Assembly: GCF_016427535.1 (NCBI RefSeq)
Contig: NZ_JAELXV010000002.1
Location: forward strand, 1 to 64,000
DNA: 64,000 nt
DNA from: Hymenobacter sp. BT559
Lineage (GTDB): Bacteria > Bacteroidota > Bacteroidia > Cytophagales > Hymenobacteraceae
Direction of reading: 5' to 3'
In this document: piece by piece, positions 41,787 to 50,317 of the stretch
How the letters are laid out: every line of letters starts with the position of its first letter
Position numbering within the stretch: the first letter of the stretch is position 1
Program-made: the position numbers and the translations under genes
Notes under the pieces: model-generated
Told to the model about the DNA's origin: nothing
Databases searched by the model: none
Seen by the model: the letters and a program-made list of their open reading frames with translations, nothing else

Positions 41787-42076
41787 AAAACAGGGGCAAA
41801 GGGGTATGGCTCTGCTTACGCAAAAACGCCACCTAGGGCTGGTAGCAGTTCCTCACTACTATAGTAAGCGCCGGGCAAATAAGCTGCACTATTATTTGCA
41901 TTGATTTTAAAAGTTATAAAAATTATAATGCGTTTATAATGTGAATTATGTGTACGCAGAAATGCGATTTTGCCCTGCCGAGCTTGCCCCTAAGAGGTCT
42001 GCTAGACGGCGGCAAGCTAGTACCTTGCGGAGTATTACACTTTCCATCTTTTAACTTCCTTATAGAGTGCTACTTT

Positions 42077-43588
42077 ATGCAGAAATTATTACTCTGGCTG
42101 CTCTTTTTTAGCGGTTGGTTTGCCGGGGCAGCCGAGGCCCGCTCGTGGGCCGAAGAGCCCACCCGGCTAAGTGGCCAGTGGCAAGGGCCGCTCAAGGTGC
42201 CCGGCGGCTCGCTTACCCTCATGATAACGATAGTACCCCTCAGCAACGGCACCTACTACGCGGCGCTCGATGTGCCGCAGCAGCGCATCAGTCGCATGCC
42301 CGTAGAGGTCGAGCTCAAAGGCGACAACCTTACGCTGCGCGTCGAGCAGGCGGGTAGCCACTTTGAGGGCAAAGTGCTGGCCGGTGGGGCCCAACTCAGC
42401 GGCACCTGGCAGCAGCCAGGCCTCAAAACCGACCTGGTGCTGGAGCGCGGCATCACGCCCGCTGCTGCCCAGGCCGCCAAAAAGCTACGCCTGACGCCGC
42501 CCTACCGCGAGTCGGAAGTAACGTTTATGAACCCCACGGGTAAGTTTAAGCTCAGTGGCACGCTCACCATCCCGAGCGGCGAAGGGCCGTTTGCGGCCGT
42601 GGCGCTGCTCTCCGACTCGGGCCCGCAGGAGCGCGACTGCGACCTGCAAGGCTACCACTTGTTTGGCATCTTGGCCGACTACCTCACCCGCCGCGGCATA
42701 GCCGTGCTGCGCTTCGACGACCGCGGCGTGGGGCGCTCGGGCGGCGACTACTCGCGCGCCACCACCGCCGACCTCGTAACCGATGCGCAGGCAGCGCTGG
42801 CTTTCCTGCGCAAAACTCCCCTCATCGCGCCCCAACAAGTGGGCCTGATGGGGCACGGCGAAGGCGCCAACGTAGCACTGTTGGCCGCGGCGGCGCCCCA
42901 GGGCGGGCCGGCGTTTGTGGCCTCGCTGGCTGGCTACGGGCAGCCGGGCCGCGATGTGCTGCGCCGCCAGCAAGGTGAGATTATGCGCCTTATCGGCACC
43001 GACGGCGCCCAAATAAAAGCCGCCCAGGCGCTCTATGACCAACTGGTAGATGCCGTGCGCCAAACCCCCAACAACACGGCCGCACGGGCCAAGGTCATCA
43101 CGCTGCTGCGCAGCAGCAACACCGCCCTCAGCGAGCCCATGGCCCGCGCCCGCGCGGTGGAGTTGACTTCGCCGTGGTCGCGCTATTTTCTAGATTTCAA
43201 CCCCGCTACTCGCCTGCCCCAAGTTCAGTGCCCGGTGCTGCTGCTCAATGGCACGGCTGACTTGCAAGTGGTTGCTGGGCGCCACCTAGGTGCGCTGCAA
43301 AAGGGCCTGCACCAAGGCCCCGCCTCTGTAGAGGCGCACCGGCTCTCGGGGGTCAACCACTGGTTTCAGCCCGACCAGGCCGACTGGCCCATCGTGGCCG
43401 GCGAGCGCCAGGCGGCTTTCTCGCCCGAGGGGCTAGAGTACCTGCGCGTGTGGCTGCTCGAGCGCGCCAAGCTGGCCAAGGCGCCCCTGCCGGTAACGGT
43501 GCAGCGCCCAGCGCCCCAAGCCAAGCCCGCCGCCCGTGTGCGCCCCGCACCGCGGGCGGCGTCGAAACGTAGCACAGCCAAAGCGTAA
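42077..43588 (+). CDS. alpha/beta hydrolase-fold protein lacking the nucleophilic serine
   Basis: This is a 503-residue exported protein. ATG 42077 starts the signal peptide (MQKLLLWLLFFSGWFAGAAEA); the open frame runs 43 codons further up. Residues about 25-130 are a beta-rich N-domain (LSGQWQGPLKVPGGSLTL), then a peptidase-S9/esterase-like fold with the oxyanion region (LLSDSGPQERDC). The nucleophile elbow reads G259-H-G261-E-G263 where GHSEG is expected. Asp395 (GTADLQV) and His428 (VNHWF) are present. It should therefore be inactive as a serine hydrolase unless G261 is a sequencing error. The C-terminus is a Pro/Ala/Arg-rich basic tail. Confidence 0.85.
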   Translation: MQKLLLWLLFFSGWFAGAAEARSWAEEPTRLSGQWQGPLKVPGGSLTLMITIVPLSNGTYYAALDVPQQRISRMPVEVELKGDNLTLRVEQAGSHFEGKVLAGGAQLSGTWQQPGLKTDLVLERGITPAAAQAAKKLRLTPPYRESEVTFMNPTGKFKLSGTLTIPSGEGPFAAVALLSDSGPQERDCDLQGYHLFGILADYLTRRGIAVLRFDDRGVGRSGGDYSRATTADLVTDAQAALAFLRKTPLIAPQQVGLMGHGEGANVALLAAAAPQGGPAFVASLAGYGQPGRDVLRRQQGEIMRLIGTDGAQIKAAQALYDQLVDAVRQTPNNTAARAKVITLLRSSNTALSEPMARARAVELTSPWSRYFLDFNPATRLPQVQCPVLLLNGTADLQVVAGRHLGALQKGLHQGPASVEAHRLSGVNHWFQPDQADWPIVAGERQAAFSPEGLEYLRVWLLERAKLAKAPLPVTVQRPAPQAKPAARVRPAPRAASKRSTAKA

Positions 43589-43626
43589 GCTGTCTAGCGT
43601 CTGCGTAGGCCAGGATGCTGACGCAT

Positions 43627-43679
43627 AAGGAAGGGCAAGTTAATAGTCATCTATTCTGACTGTTAACTTGCCCTTCTTT
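43627..43679. terminator. inverted repeat between convergent genes
   Basis: The arms 43627-43649 and 43657-43679 pair with one mismatch around a seven-base loop, between the hydrolase-fold gene and the convergent SDR gene. Confidence 0.75.
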
Positions 43680-43695
43680 ATTCATGATTTCTTGT

Positions 43696-44412
43696 TTACC
43701 AGGGTAGTTGCTCCTCATTGTGGAAGTAGCCACCCGTGGGGCCATCGGCGGGCAGCAAGGCCAGGCGCACGGCCGTGCGAGCGCCTTCGCGCACATCGAG
43801 CGGGGCGCCAGCGCCGCCTAGGTCGGTCTTGACCCAGCCCGGATGCGCCGCGTTGACTTTAATAGGTGAATCGGCCAAGTGCAGGGCCAGCACCACGGTC
43901 AGCATATTCAGCGCCGCCTTCGAGGACGTGTAGCCCGGCGTGGCCCAGCTACCGCCTTGCCCCGCGCTAATGGTAGCCAACGACCCTAGGATGCTGCTTT
44001 GGTTGACAATGCGCCCCGCCGGAGCCTGGCGCAGCAGCGGCAGCAGAGCCTGCGTAATAGCATAGGGCCCAATCACATTGGCCTCGTAGGTTTGCCGCAA
44101 CGAGTCGGGGCTGGTTTCCAGGCCGTTGTCGAGCTGCACCCCAGCATTATTTACCAAGATGTCGAGCCGGCCGAAGGTGCTCTGAAAGAAAGCGGGCAGC
44201 GCTGCAATGTCGGCGGCGTTAGTCACGTCCAGCTCTACGGCCTGGGCGTCGAGGCCCTGGGCGCGCAGCTCGGCGGCCGGTGCCTCGGCCTTGCCCTGCC
44301 GGGCCCCGAGCACTACGGCCACGCCTTGCTGCCCTAGCTGACGGGCTATTTCAAGGCCCAGTCCTTTGTTGGCCCCCGTGATGAGGGCTACCTTTTGCGA
44401 ATACTTTTCCAT
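43696..44412 (-). CDS. SDR family oxidoreductase
   Basis: This is a 238-residue classical short-chain dehydrogenase of the carbonyl-reductase-like group. It has ALITGANKGLGLEIARQL at the N-terminus, LVNNAGVQ near residue 88, the catalytic serine in NQSSILG and the tyrosine/lysine pair in GYTSSKAALNM, and HPGWVKTDLGG. It is cytoplasmic. The substrate is unknown. It appears to be monocistronic. Confidence 0.9.
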   Translation of the reverse strand: MEKYSQKVALITGANKGLGLEIARQLGQQGVAVVLGARQGKAEAPAAELRAQGLDAQAVELDVTNAADIAALPAFFQSTFGRLDILVNNAGVQLDNGLETSPDSLRQTYEANVIGPYAITQALLPLLRQAPAGRIVNQSSILGSLATISAGQGGSWATPGYTSSKAALNMLTVVLALHLADSPIKVNAAHPGWVKTDLGGAGAPLDVREGARTAVRLALLPADGPTGGYFHNEEQLPW

Positions 44413-44487
44413 GACAAGCTAAAGCTGCTGGTGCCACAGAAAGTTGTCGCCTAGGTTCGGCCACAGCCCAAGATGGTGCCTAGGCGC

Positions 44488-44937
44488 TTAATAGTCAAGC
44501 CCACAGTTGAAGCAGTGGTGCGTTTGGCCTTGCGCAAAGTAGTGCCGTAGGCGCGCGAGCAGCGTAGCCAGCCAGGAGGCGGCGCCCACTGGCTCGGCCG
44601 GCGCCTCCTGGCTGGCTACATCGTGCGAGCCGCAACGTGGGCAAGTTGCGGCGTGCTTGGCTGGTTCGGCAAGGCCGCCGGGCACGGCCTCCATCACGGG
44701 TAGCTCGCGCAGCACTTCGGTGGCCTGGGCCGCATCGCGCTGGTACACGTGCAGGCGCACCCCGCCCGCCACCGGGCTATACATGCGGTTGAGCGACACC
44801 AGGTTCTCATTCGTCAAAAAGCACGGGATGCCCGCCGCCTCTAATTTGGTACGCGCCAAATGAGCCGCCACGGGCTCATAGTACGAGTCGAGCACAATGA
44901 TATTCTCCTGCCGCGAGGAGCCAGAGCCAGTAGACAT
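44488..44937 (-). CDS. DUF2007 domain protein with C-terminal zinc ribbon
   Basis: This is a 149-residue soluble protein. Residues about 10-75 match the DUF2007 signal-transducer-like domain (VLDSYYEPVAAHLARTKLEAAGIPCFLTNENLV, then GGVRLHVYQRDAAQATEVL). A zinc ribbon is formed by CPRCGSHD (about residue 99) and CFNCGLDY at the end. The 33 residues between the two cysteine pairs are encoded by DNA containing an 18-bp perfect inverted repeat, so the linker may derive from an inserted repeat. Family role is unknown; such proteins may bind other proteins or nucleic acids. Confidence 0.75.
   Translation of the reverse strand: MSTGSGSSRQENIIVLDSYYEPVAAHLARTKLEAAGIPCFLTNENLVSLNRMYSPVAGGVRLHVYQRDAAQATEVLRELPVMEAVPGGLAEPAKHAATCPRCGSHDVASQEAPAEPVGAASWLATLLARLRHYFAQGQTHHCFNCGLDY
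44564..44619. repeat. inverted repeat inside the DUF2007 gene
   Basis: The arms 44564-44581 and 44602-44619 are perfect complements of 18 bases with a 20-base loop, wholly inside a coding sequence. They encode part of the linker between the zinc-ribbon cysteine pairs. Similar-sized arms are otherwise intergenic in this window. Confidence 0.75.
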
Positions 44938-45031
44938 AAGGATAGCTGTAAGCAGCTAGCTGAGAAAGGGTAAGCAGGCCGCCCGGCGCTATTGCTAGTA
45001 GCCTGGGCGGCCTAGATTCTCAAAACAACAC

Positions 45032-45574
45032 CTAGGGCTTTTTAGTGGCAGTGCGCAGGTCTTTGGCGGTGCGGCCAGCGCGCAGAGCCGTAAACTCGGC
45101 TTGCCAGGCCCGAATGCGGATTTCCTCACGGGCGGGTAGGTCGAGGCGCACGCGGGCCAGCTGCGCATTTAGGCGCTGGTAAGCGGCCTGCGCGTAGTCC
45201 CAGTCGCGCAGTTGCCAGGTGGCACGCCGCGCCCGCGTAGCCCGCAGCAACTGCCCATAGGCCCCGCCGATAGTAGCCGGCGTAAGCGTATTTATTTTGG
45301 TGGCGTAGCTACCCAGCAGCTCTTGGTCTACGCGCTTTTGGCGGCTGGCATCGAGCGGCACGGCCCGCCGAGCGTGGTTAGACGAGTCGAAGCGCGCCAC
45401 CTGCCGGCCCACCCGCCGCAGCGTGCGCCCCGAGGCTCGCGCCGCAGTATCTAGCTTAATTAGCTCCTGGCGCACGGCAGCCTGGCGCTCGCGCGGGGTC
45501 GAGTCGCAGCCGGCCAGCCCTAGCAGCGCCAGGGCTACCAAGCATAGCCGACCGGTAAATGAGAGGTGATTCAT
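45032..45574 (-). CDS. hypothetical lipoprotein
   Basis: This is a 180-residue protein with a lipoprotein signal peptide; the lipobox cysteine is C23 (GLAGCDS). The mature part is strongly basic and helical (RRVGRQVARFDSSNHARRAV, RATRARRATWQLRDWDYAQAAYQRLNAQLARVRLDL), possibly forming coiled coils. I recognise no family. It lies 27 bases downstream of a TonB-domain protein gene on the same strand and may be co-transcribed with it. Confidence 0.6.
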   Translation of the reverse strand: MNHLSFTGRLCLVALALLGLAGCDSTPRERQAAVRQELIKLDTAARASGRTLRRVGRQVARFDSSNHARRAVPLDASRQKRVDQELLGSYATKINTLTPATIGGAYGQLLRATRARRATWQLRDWDYAQAAYQRLNAQLARVRLDLPAREEIRIRAWQAEFTALRAGRTAKDLRTATKKP

Positions 45575-45601
45575 ACCGCCAACATACGGCCTGGCGTCCG
45601 G

Positions 45602-46189
45602 TTAGCGCTTTTTGATGTTGAAATTGAAAGGCAACTCATACTCCACGGCTACCGCACGCGAGCCCATGCGGGCCGGCACCCAGGTTTGCGGAATGGCGCG
45701 GGCCACGCGCATGGCCTCCTCATCGCATGCGCGGCCCACGCGCTGCGTAAGGCGATAGCTCAGCACCCGCCCTAGGGTATCAATCTGGATGGTCACGGTC
45801 ACTTTGCCTTGCAGCAGGCGCTCCTGGGCTTCCTGCGGATACTCAAGCTGTGCCATGTGGTAGTTCAGCACCCCGGCGCCGCCCACAAACATGGGGGGCT
45901 GGTCGGGCTGCACGTAGCGCCACTCGCCCGGCTTTATTTCCGTGAAGTAGGTAGCGTAGGGCACCTCCCGAAACGAAAGCAGCTTCTTCTTATCGTGGTC
46001 GTAGCGCTGCACTACCACCTGCTCCCCGGTGGTGGTGTAACCGTAGTATTCCCACACGCCTACTTTCTGGCCTTTTTCTGTTGTCCCCTTCTGGTATTTG
46101 GCTAGCTGAGGCGCCTGCCCCCACGCTGGCCTGCCGGCTAATAACCCTACTAATAGTCCGCTAGCTAGTAAAGTACAGCTTCTTATCAT
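45602..46189 (-). CDS. secreted TonB C-terminal-domain protein
   Basis: This is a 195-residue protein with signal peptide (ending PAWG, about residue 24). The C-terminal 90 residues resemble the TonB C-terminal domain (LEYPQEAQERLLQGKVTVTIQIDTLGRVLSYRLTQRVGRACDEEAMRVARAIPQTWVPA in register, here quoted only by its key features YP, G-x-V, D-G and C-D-E-E-A). It lacks the N-terminal membrane anchor and proline-rich spacer of a true TonB, so it is a TonB-domain protein of the secreted kind common in Bacteroidota. The N-terminal part (KVGVWEYYGY) resembles MORN-like repeats. It is upstream of a lipoprotein gene. Confidence 0.72.
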   Translation of the reverse strand: MIRSCTLLASGLLVGLLAGRPAWGQAPQLAKYQKGTTEKGQKVGVWEYYGYTTTGEQVVVQRYDHDKKKLLSFREVPYATYFTEIKPGEWRYVQPDQPPMFVGGAGVLNYHMAQLEYPQEAQERLLQGKVTVTIQIDTLGRVLSYRLTQRVGRACDEEAMRVARAIPQTWVPARMGSRAVAVEYELPFNFNIKKR

Positions 46190-46303
46190 ACGGAATACAA
46201 TTAATTATAAACTAAATCATTAAACCTCGACTATTCAACGGCTAAGATAGGAACTGCGCTTATATATCAAAATGAAGTTCTCTTGTTTTTAGTCAATTTT
46301 CAT

Positions 46304-46341
46304 AAAAAAACCGTTGGCCTGGGGAGGACAACGGTTTTTTT
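46304..46341. terminator. terminator hairpin after the fasciclin gene
   Basis: The stem AAAAAAACCGTTG / CAACGGTTTTTTT has a loop of about 13 bases and flanking A and T runs. It lies just beyond the stop of the minus-strand fasciclin gene. Confidence 0.85.
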
Positions 46342-46361
46342 GTAATGTGGCGAGTTAACCA

Positions 46362-46925
46362 CTAGGGCATCAGTACTTTATTCACTACGTGAATAACGCC
46401 GTTGCTTTGCATCACATCGGCAATCGTAACGGTCGAAATGCCTCCTTTTTCGTCTTTCAACTCTATAGTTTTGGGGCCTTTCATCATGGCCGTCAGCGTG
46501 CCACCGCTTACCGTTTTCAGCTCGGCTTTGCCGCCGCCTGCCTTAATGGCTTTCATCAGGTCGGCGGCAGTCATGCGGCCGGCTACTACGTGATAGGTCA
46601 GGATTTTGGTGAGCGTTTCCTTATTCTCGGGTTTCACCAGCGACTCTACCGTGCCAGCGGGCAAGGCAGCAAATGCCTCATTAGTAGGTGCAAACACGGT
46701 GAAGGGGCCCGGGCCCTGCAGCGTCTCTACCAGGCCGGCGGCCTTCACTGCAGCAACAAGCGTAGTGTGGTCTTTCGAATTAACGGCGTTCTCGACAATG
46801 TTCTTGGTCGGGTACATCGGGGCACCGCCCACCATTACCGTTTTAGCTTTTTGGGCCGAGGCCGATTGGATGGTGCCAGCACCGAGCAGAGCCACTAGGG
46901 CCAGCGAAGCAAACGAAAGTTTCAT
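46362..46925 (-). CDS. fasciclin (FAS1) domain protein
   Basis: This is a 187-residue secreted protein with a signal peptide (ending SASAQ, about residue 24). A single FAS1 domain is evident: the H1-type motif GPFTVFAPTNEAFAALPAG and the YHVVAGRMTAADL motif, ending with NGVIHVVNKVLMP. FAS1 proteins are surface or periplasmic and take part in adhesion or matrix contacts. It stands alone. Confidence 0.92.
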   Translation of the reverse strand: MKLSFASLALVALLGAGTIQSASAQKAKTVMVGGAPMYPTKNIVENAVNSKDHTTLVAAVKAAGLVETLQGPGPFTVFAPTNEAFAALPAGTVESLVKPENKETLTKILTYHVVAGRMTAADLMKAIKAGGGKAELKTVSGGTLTAMMKGPKTIELKDEKGGISTVTIADVMQSNGVIHVVNKVLMP

Positions 46926-47378
46926 GAAACTATGAAAAATAAAAGTTGAGGTAAGTGTGCAGGCACCTACGGTTATGCTTCTTCAAGTGGATTTTCCCAG
47001 TATGAAATTTTCTTAAAAAAAACCATGGTGCCCCTGCTCGCAACGCAGAAAGCGCGGGTACACTTTCCAGATATAAGGCAGCGCGCTGCGTCACCTTGCA
47101 ATAAAGCCACCCTAGGTGTGCCTTAGGCACCGCGATGGCGAATGAGCAGGAACGCGTATTGAAGGAAAAATGCCGAGCCCTAGGCTGCTTGGTAGGCTGC
47201 TTGGCCACTAGCCGGCAACTCAATTAGGCATCGAGTAGCGGGATGAATAAAATTTTTAGCCTTGAAAATGAAGCAAAAAGCCTTCGAGAGTAAATCTTTT
47301 TTAGCCCATTACTTGCATTGAACGGCCTTTTGCCTACCTTTGTATCACCATTCGCCACCACGGTAGCGAAAACCTCAA
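46926..47378. other. 453-base intergenic region ahead of tRNA-Gly
   Basis: No coding sequence is supported here. The left end holds the fasciclin promoter region (minus strand) and the right end the tRNA-Gly promoter box at 47335. The middle, 46990-47300, has no recognisable element apart from two CCTAGG sites. Confidence 0.5.
47335..47342 (+). promoter_or_regulatory. -7 promoter box of the tRNA-Gly/tRNA-Leu unit
   Basis: TACCTTTG matches the consensus exactly. A TTG at 47313 is about 19 bases upstream, at the -33 position. The tRNA starts 36 bases downstream, leaving a 5' leader to be trimmed. Confidence 0.65.
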
Positions 47379-47454
47379 GCGAGAGTAGCTCAGTTGGTAG
47401 AGCGCGACCTTGCCAAGGTCGAGGTCGCGAGTTCGAACCTCGTCTCCCGCTCCA
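47379..47454 (+). tRNA. tRNA-Gly (GCC anticodon)
   Basis: The acceptor stem is GCGAGAG with CTCCCGC, which leaves an A4-C69 mismatch. The anticodon stem is CGACC/GGTCG around TTGCCAA (anticodon GCC), the T arm is GCGAG-TTCGAAC-CTCGT, and CCA is encoded. Confidence 0.93.
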
Positions 47455-47460
47455 TAAAGA

Positions 47461-47489
47461 AGACGTTGCTAACCGGCAGCGTCTTTTTT
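47461..47489 (+). terminator. weak terminator between the two tRNAs
   Basis: The imperfect stem GACGTTGC / GCAGCGTC is followed by a T run. It may end transcription after tRNA-Gly or allow readthrough into tRNA-Leu. Confidence 0.6.
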
Positions 47490-47535
47490 GTTTGATGACT
47501 ATCCGGTTGCCTTTTTGGTGCCCGTAATCATCTGA

Positions 47536-47618
47536 GCCAGAGTGGTGTAATGGTAGCCACGAGGGACTTAAAATCCCTTGTCTTCACGGACGTACGGGTT
47601 CGAGTCCCGTCTCTGGTA
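47536..47618 (+). tRNA. tRNA-Leu (TAA anticodon)
   Basis: The acceptor GCCAGAG pairs with CTCTGGT. The anticodon stem AGGGA/TCCCT encloses CTTAAAA (anticodon TAA), a long variable arm follows as expected for leucine, and the T arm is ACGGG-TTCGAGT-CCCGT. CCA is not encoded. Confidence 0.92.
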
Positions 47619-47651
47619 CCCTGAGAGCGAAAAGCCCTCATTATTCTACAG

Positions 47652-47687
47652 AAAACCCCTTCTATACAGGAATAGAAGGGGTTTTTT
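47652..47687 (+). terminator. Rho-independent terminator after tRNA-Leu
   Basis: The stem AAAACCCCTTCTAT / ATAGAAGGGGTTTT is followed by further T residues. Confidence 0.87.
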
Positions 47688-47797
47688 ATTGTGAGCCAGC
47701 ATGGGAGAGACGTGGCAGTTGCCTCGAAATCGCAAGGCAAAGTATAGAAGCCTAGGTCTTTTATGGCCCTAGGTGTTGGAGTGATGTAGTGGTGCGC

Positions 47798-48658
47798 TCA
47801 AGGCCCAGGGACTAAGCCAGGGTAATCGGTAATTAGGCCATCTACTTGTAGCTGAAGTAGCTGCTGCGCCTCGGTGGCGGTGTTTACCGTCCAGGGGATA
47901 ATCTGCATGCGCTGCTGGTGGCAGGCTTGCACCAGGTCTGGCGTCACGAGCTTGTAGTGCGGGCTATAGATGCTGGGCCGGAAGCTTAGGCGCTGCAAAT
48001 TCTTGTCTAGGCCGTCCTGGTTTTCGACCAGTAGCGCGGTGCGCAGCCGGCGCTGCACAACATTGAGCGTTCGCGGGTCGAACGACTGAATGATGACCCG
48101 GTGTTGGATGCCCTTTGCCTTGACGACCGCCAGTAGCAGGCGCACAAACTCCTCCGGCGCGGGGTGGTTGGTGCCGTCACCCGCCGGGGTGGTTTTGGTT
48201 TCAATGTTGTAATAGGGTGCGGGCCGGTGCGTGCGCTTGGCGTAGGCTTCGGCCGAGTCGATAACCTCGGCCAGGAGAGGCTTGTACGTCAATAATTTTT
48301 GCTGCTGCGGAAACTTGGGGTTGCCGTGGCTACCCACGTCGTAGCGCCGAATCTCGGCGTAGGGCAGGCTATACAGGCGCAACGCTTTGCCTTCTTCTTT
48401 GGTCAGGGGCTGGCCATCGGGGCGGTACACGAAATCGGCATTCAGGTACGGGTCGTGCGAGAGCAGCACCTGTTTGTCCTGGCTGATGGCAGCGTCCATT
48501 TCCAGCGTGGTCACGCCTAGGTCGAGCGCGCGGCGCATGGCCGGGATGGTGTTCTCGGGCATCAGCCCGCGGCTGCCTCGGTGCCCTTGCAGGTCGAGCG
48601 GGCGCTGCTGGGCCTGGGCCGTCGAGACAGTAAGTACGAGGAAGGCGAGGTATTTCAC
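47798..48658 (-). CDS. glycerophosphodiester phosphodiesterase
   Basis: This 286-residue GDPD hydrolyses glycerophosphodiesters to glycerol-3-phosphate and an alcohol. A signal peptide (start GTG at 48658, ending TAQAQ near residue 17) shows it is exported. The catalytic core is GHRGSRGLMPENTIPA (H26, R27, E34 region), with LEMDAAISQD and LSHDP, followed by the TIM-barrel blocks and the C-terminal PWTVNTATEAQQLLQLQVDGLITDYP. It is the last gene of the sigma/FecR/SusCD locus, 142 bases after the phosphoesterase, and probably processes the imported or surface-bound phosphodiester. Confidence 0.92.
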   Translation of the reverse strand: MKYLAFLVLTVSTAQAQQRPLDLQGHRGSRGLMPENTIPAMRRALDLGVTTLEMDAAISQDKQVLLSHDPYLNADFVYRPDGQPLTKEEGKALRLYSLPYAEIRRYDVGSHGNPKFPQQQKLLTYKPLLAEVIDSAEAYAKRTHRPAPYYNIETKTTPAGDGTNHPAPEEFVRLLLAVVKAKGIQHRVIIQSFDPRTLNVVQRRLRTALLVENQDGLDKNLQRLSFRPSIYSPHYKLVTPDLVQACHQQRMQIIPWTVNTATEAQQLLQLQVDGLITDYPGLVPGP

Positions 48659-48669
48659 AGTAGGGGAAA

Positions 48670-48793
48670 GTAGCTTGGACTTTGTAGCCCGAACGCGAGC
48701 GCAGCGAGCATCTGCGCTAGGGTAAATTCTCTCAGAACTAAATCAACGCGGATGCTCGTTGCACTCGCGCTCGGACTACAAAGTCCAAGCTAC
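48670..48793. repeat. REP-like imperfect inverted repeat, about 43-base arms
   Basis: The arms begin GTAGCTTGGACTTTGTAG and end with its complement, and contain a GCGCAGCGAGCATC-type core. The 38-base middle is AT-rich. It fills the spacer between the phosphoesterase and GDPD genes in the operon. Confidence 0.75.
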
Positions 48794-48800
48794 GGCTGAA

Positions 48801-50300
48801 TTACACGGCTACCGTTTCGGTATACACCTGCCCAAAGCGGTCGGTGACTTCGATACGGATTTCTTTGGCAGCGGCCGAGGGTGTGGCGAAAAATAAGTGG
48901 TCGGTCATAGTCGGGTCAACCCACTTGTGCTTGGCGGGCAGCTGGTCGCCGGCTTGTAGCTGCACAGCCAGCGGGTCGAGGCCGGTTTGCTGGCGCATCT
49001 CGCCCTGGCGTATGCCGTTCTCAAACCAAGTCACCTTCCACTGCGGGTCCCAGTTCCAGACGTTGGCCACTACGTCGGCGGGGTGGGCGGGCGCGCTCCC
49101 CTTGGGGTAGGTGCGGAACTGGTGCTGGCGGTCGTGGCCTACCGATTTGTAGTACCACTTGATGTCGGGGCCGCTCACTTCGTACACGCCGTAGCCGCTT
49201 GGCGCCCCATCGGTGCAGATGGGGCCGGTCCACCACGCGCCGCACACCGCGCCGTGGGTGTGCTCGATGGTGTTTTCGTAAAAAATCTTCTCGCACACGT
49301 GCGTGTGGCCCGACATGATATGTGCCGTGTAAGGCTTCAGAATGCGGTAGAACTCGGCCCGGTTCGACACTACACCACCTAGGGATTCTTCCTTGAGCTT
49401 GTTGCGGCGCTGGTCGCCACTGTTCACCGGGATGTGCAGCGCCACTACTACCGTCGTGCCCGGCTTCACGTGGCTTAGGTCCTGCTCTAGCCACTGTAGC
49501 TGCTGCTCGGGCAGGTAGCCGATGTACTTCTTGGGCGGGCCGATGAAGAAGACGTTATCGAGCACCACGTAGTGAATCTCGCCCCGGTTGAAAGAATAGT
49601 AAGTCGGCCCGAAATGGCTTTTGAACGTGCGCGCCGAGCCTTCGTCGGCTCGCGCTGTGAGGTCAAGGTCGTGGTTGCCGATAACCTGGAAGAACGGGAT
49701 GCCACTGATTTCGACCGCCTTTTTGTAGTCTTCAAGCAGCTCGTGCTTGTCCCACACCAGGTCGCCGCAGCCGATGGCAAAAGTGTTAGCGTCGTACTGC
49801 GCGGCCAGCTTTTGGAGGTCGGGTGCCGAGCTGGTCAGCAGCTCGCGGCAGTCCTTCTTATTAATCATCTGTGGGTCGGCCCACACCACGAACGTGTGCT
49901 TGGTATCGTCACCGGCCAGCTTTTGCAGGGCAAAATCGGCAGTCATTTTCATCGTGCCCGGTTTGATGGCTTGGTAAAACCGCGCTATACCCTTCTCGTG
50001 TGGAAAAGCATAGCCCCGCGGCACCGAGATGTGCACGTACTCAGCCGTAGCGTTGCTTTCGAGCGTGTACTTGCCGGCCTTGTCGGTGAGCACGATGTTG
50101 TAGCCATCGGTCACTGCCACGCCCGCAAGGCCAGCGCCATTGTGGTGCACCTTGCCCCGGATGGTAACCGGCCCTAGGTTAAGTTTTTGACTGGGAGCTG
50201 GCGTAAGTTCAGCTTCGGCGGCGAGGGCGGCCGGGGCCAGGGGCAGGCTGAGGCCCGCGCTCACGAGGCCTAGGCTTTGAAGAAATTTTCGGCGGAACAT
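48801..50300 (-). CDS. calcineurin-like phosphoesterase with N- and C-terminal accessory domains
   Basis: This is a 499-residue exported metallophosphoesterase. The N-terminus (MFRRKFLQSLGLVSAGLSL) has a twin-arginine-like pair followed by a hydrophobic segment, so Tat export is possible. A carboxypeptidase-regulatory-like domain (LNLGPVTIRGKVHHNGAGLAGVAV) precedes the catalytic domain with WADPQM, GCGDLVWD, GNHDLD, ALHIPV and MSGHTHVCE. The C-terminal region is the beta-rich domain usual for this bacterial group. It lies 131 bases downstream of the DUF5689 lipoprotein and upstream of GDPD, so it probably removes phosphate from the SusCD substrate. Confidence 0.9.
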   Translation of the reverse strand: MFRRKFLQSLGLVSAGLSLPLAPAALAAEAELTPAPSQKLNLGPVTIRGKVHHNGAGLAGVAVTDGYNIVLTDKAGKYTLESNATAEYVHISVPRGYAFPHEKGIARFYQAIKPGTMKMTADFALQKLAGDDTKHTFVVWADPQMINKKDCRELLTSSAPDLQKLAAQYDANTFAIGCGDLVWDKHELLEDYKKAVEISGIPFFQVIGNHDLDLTARADEGSARTFKSHFGPTYYSFNRGEIHYVVLDNVFFIGPPKKYIGYLPEQQLQWLEQDLSHVKPGTTVVVALHIPVNSGDQRRNKLKEESLGGVVSNRAEFYRILKPYTAHIMSGHTHVCEKIFYENTIEHTHGAVCGAWWTGPICTDGAPSGYGVYEVSGPDIKWYYKSVGHDRQHQFRTYPKGSAPAHPADVVANVWNWDPQWKVTWFENGIRQGEMRQQTGLDPLAVQLQAGDQLPAKHKWVDPTMTDHLFFATPSAAAKEIRIEVTDRFGQVYTETVAV

Positions 50301-50317
50301 GGAAGAATATCTAAAGG

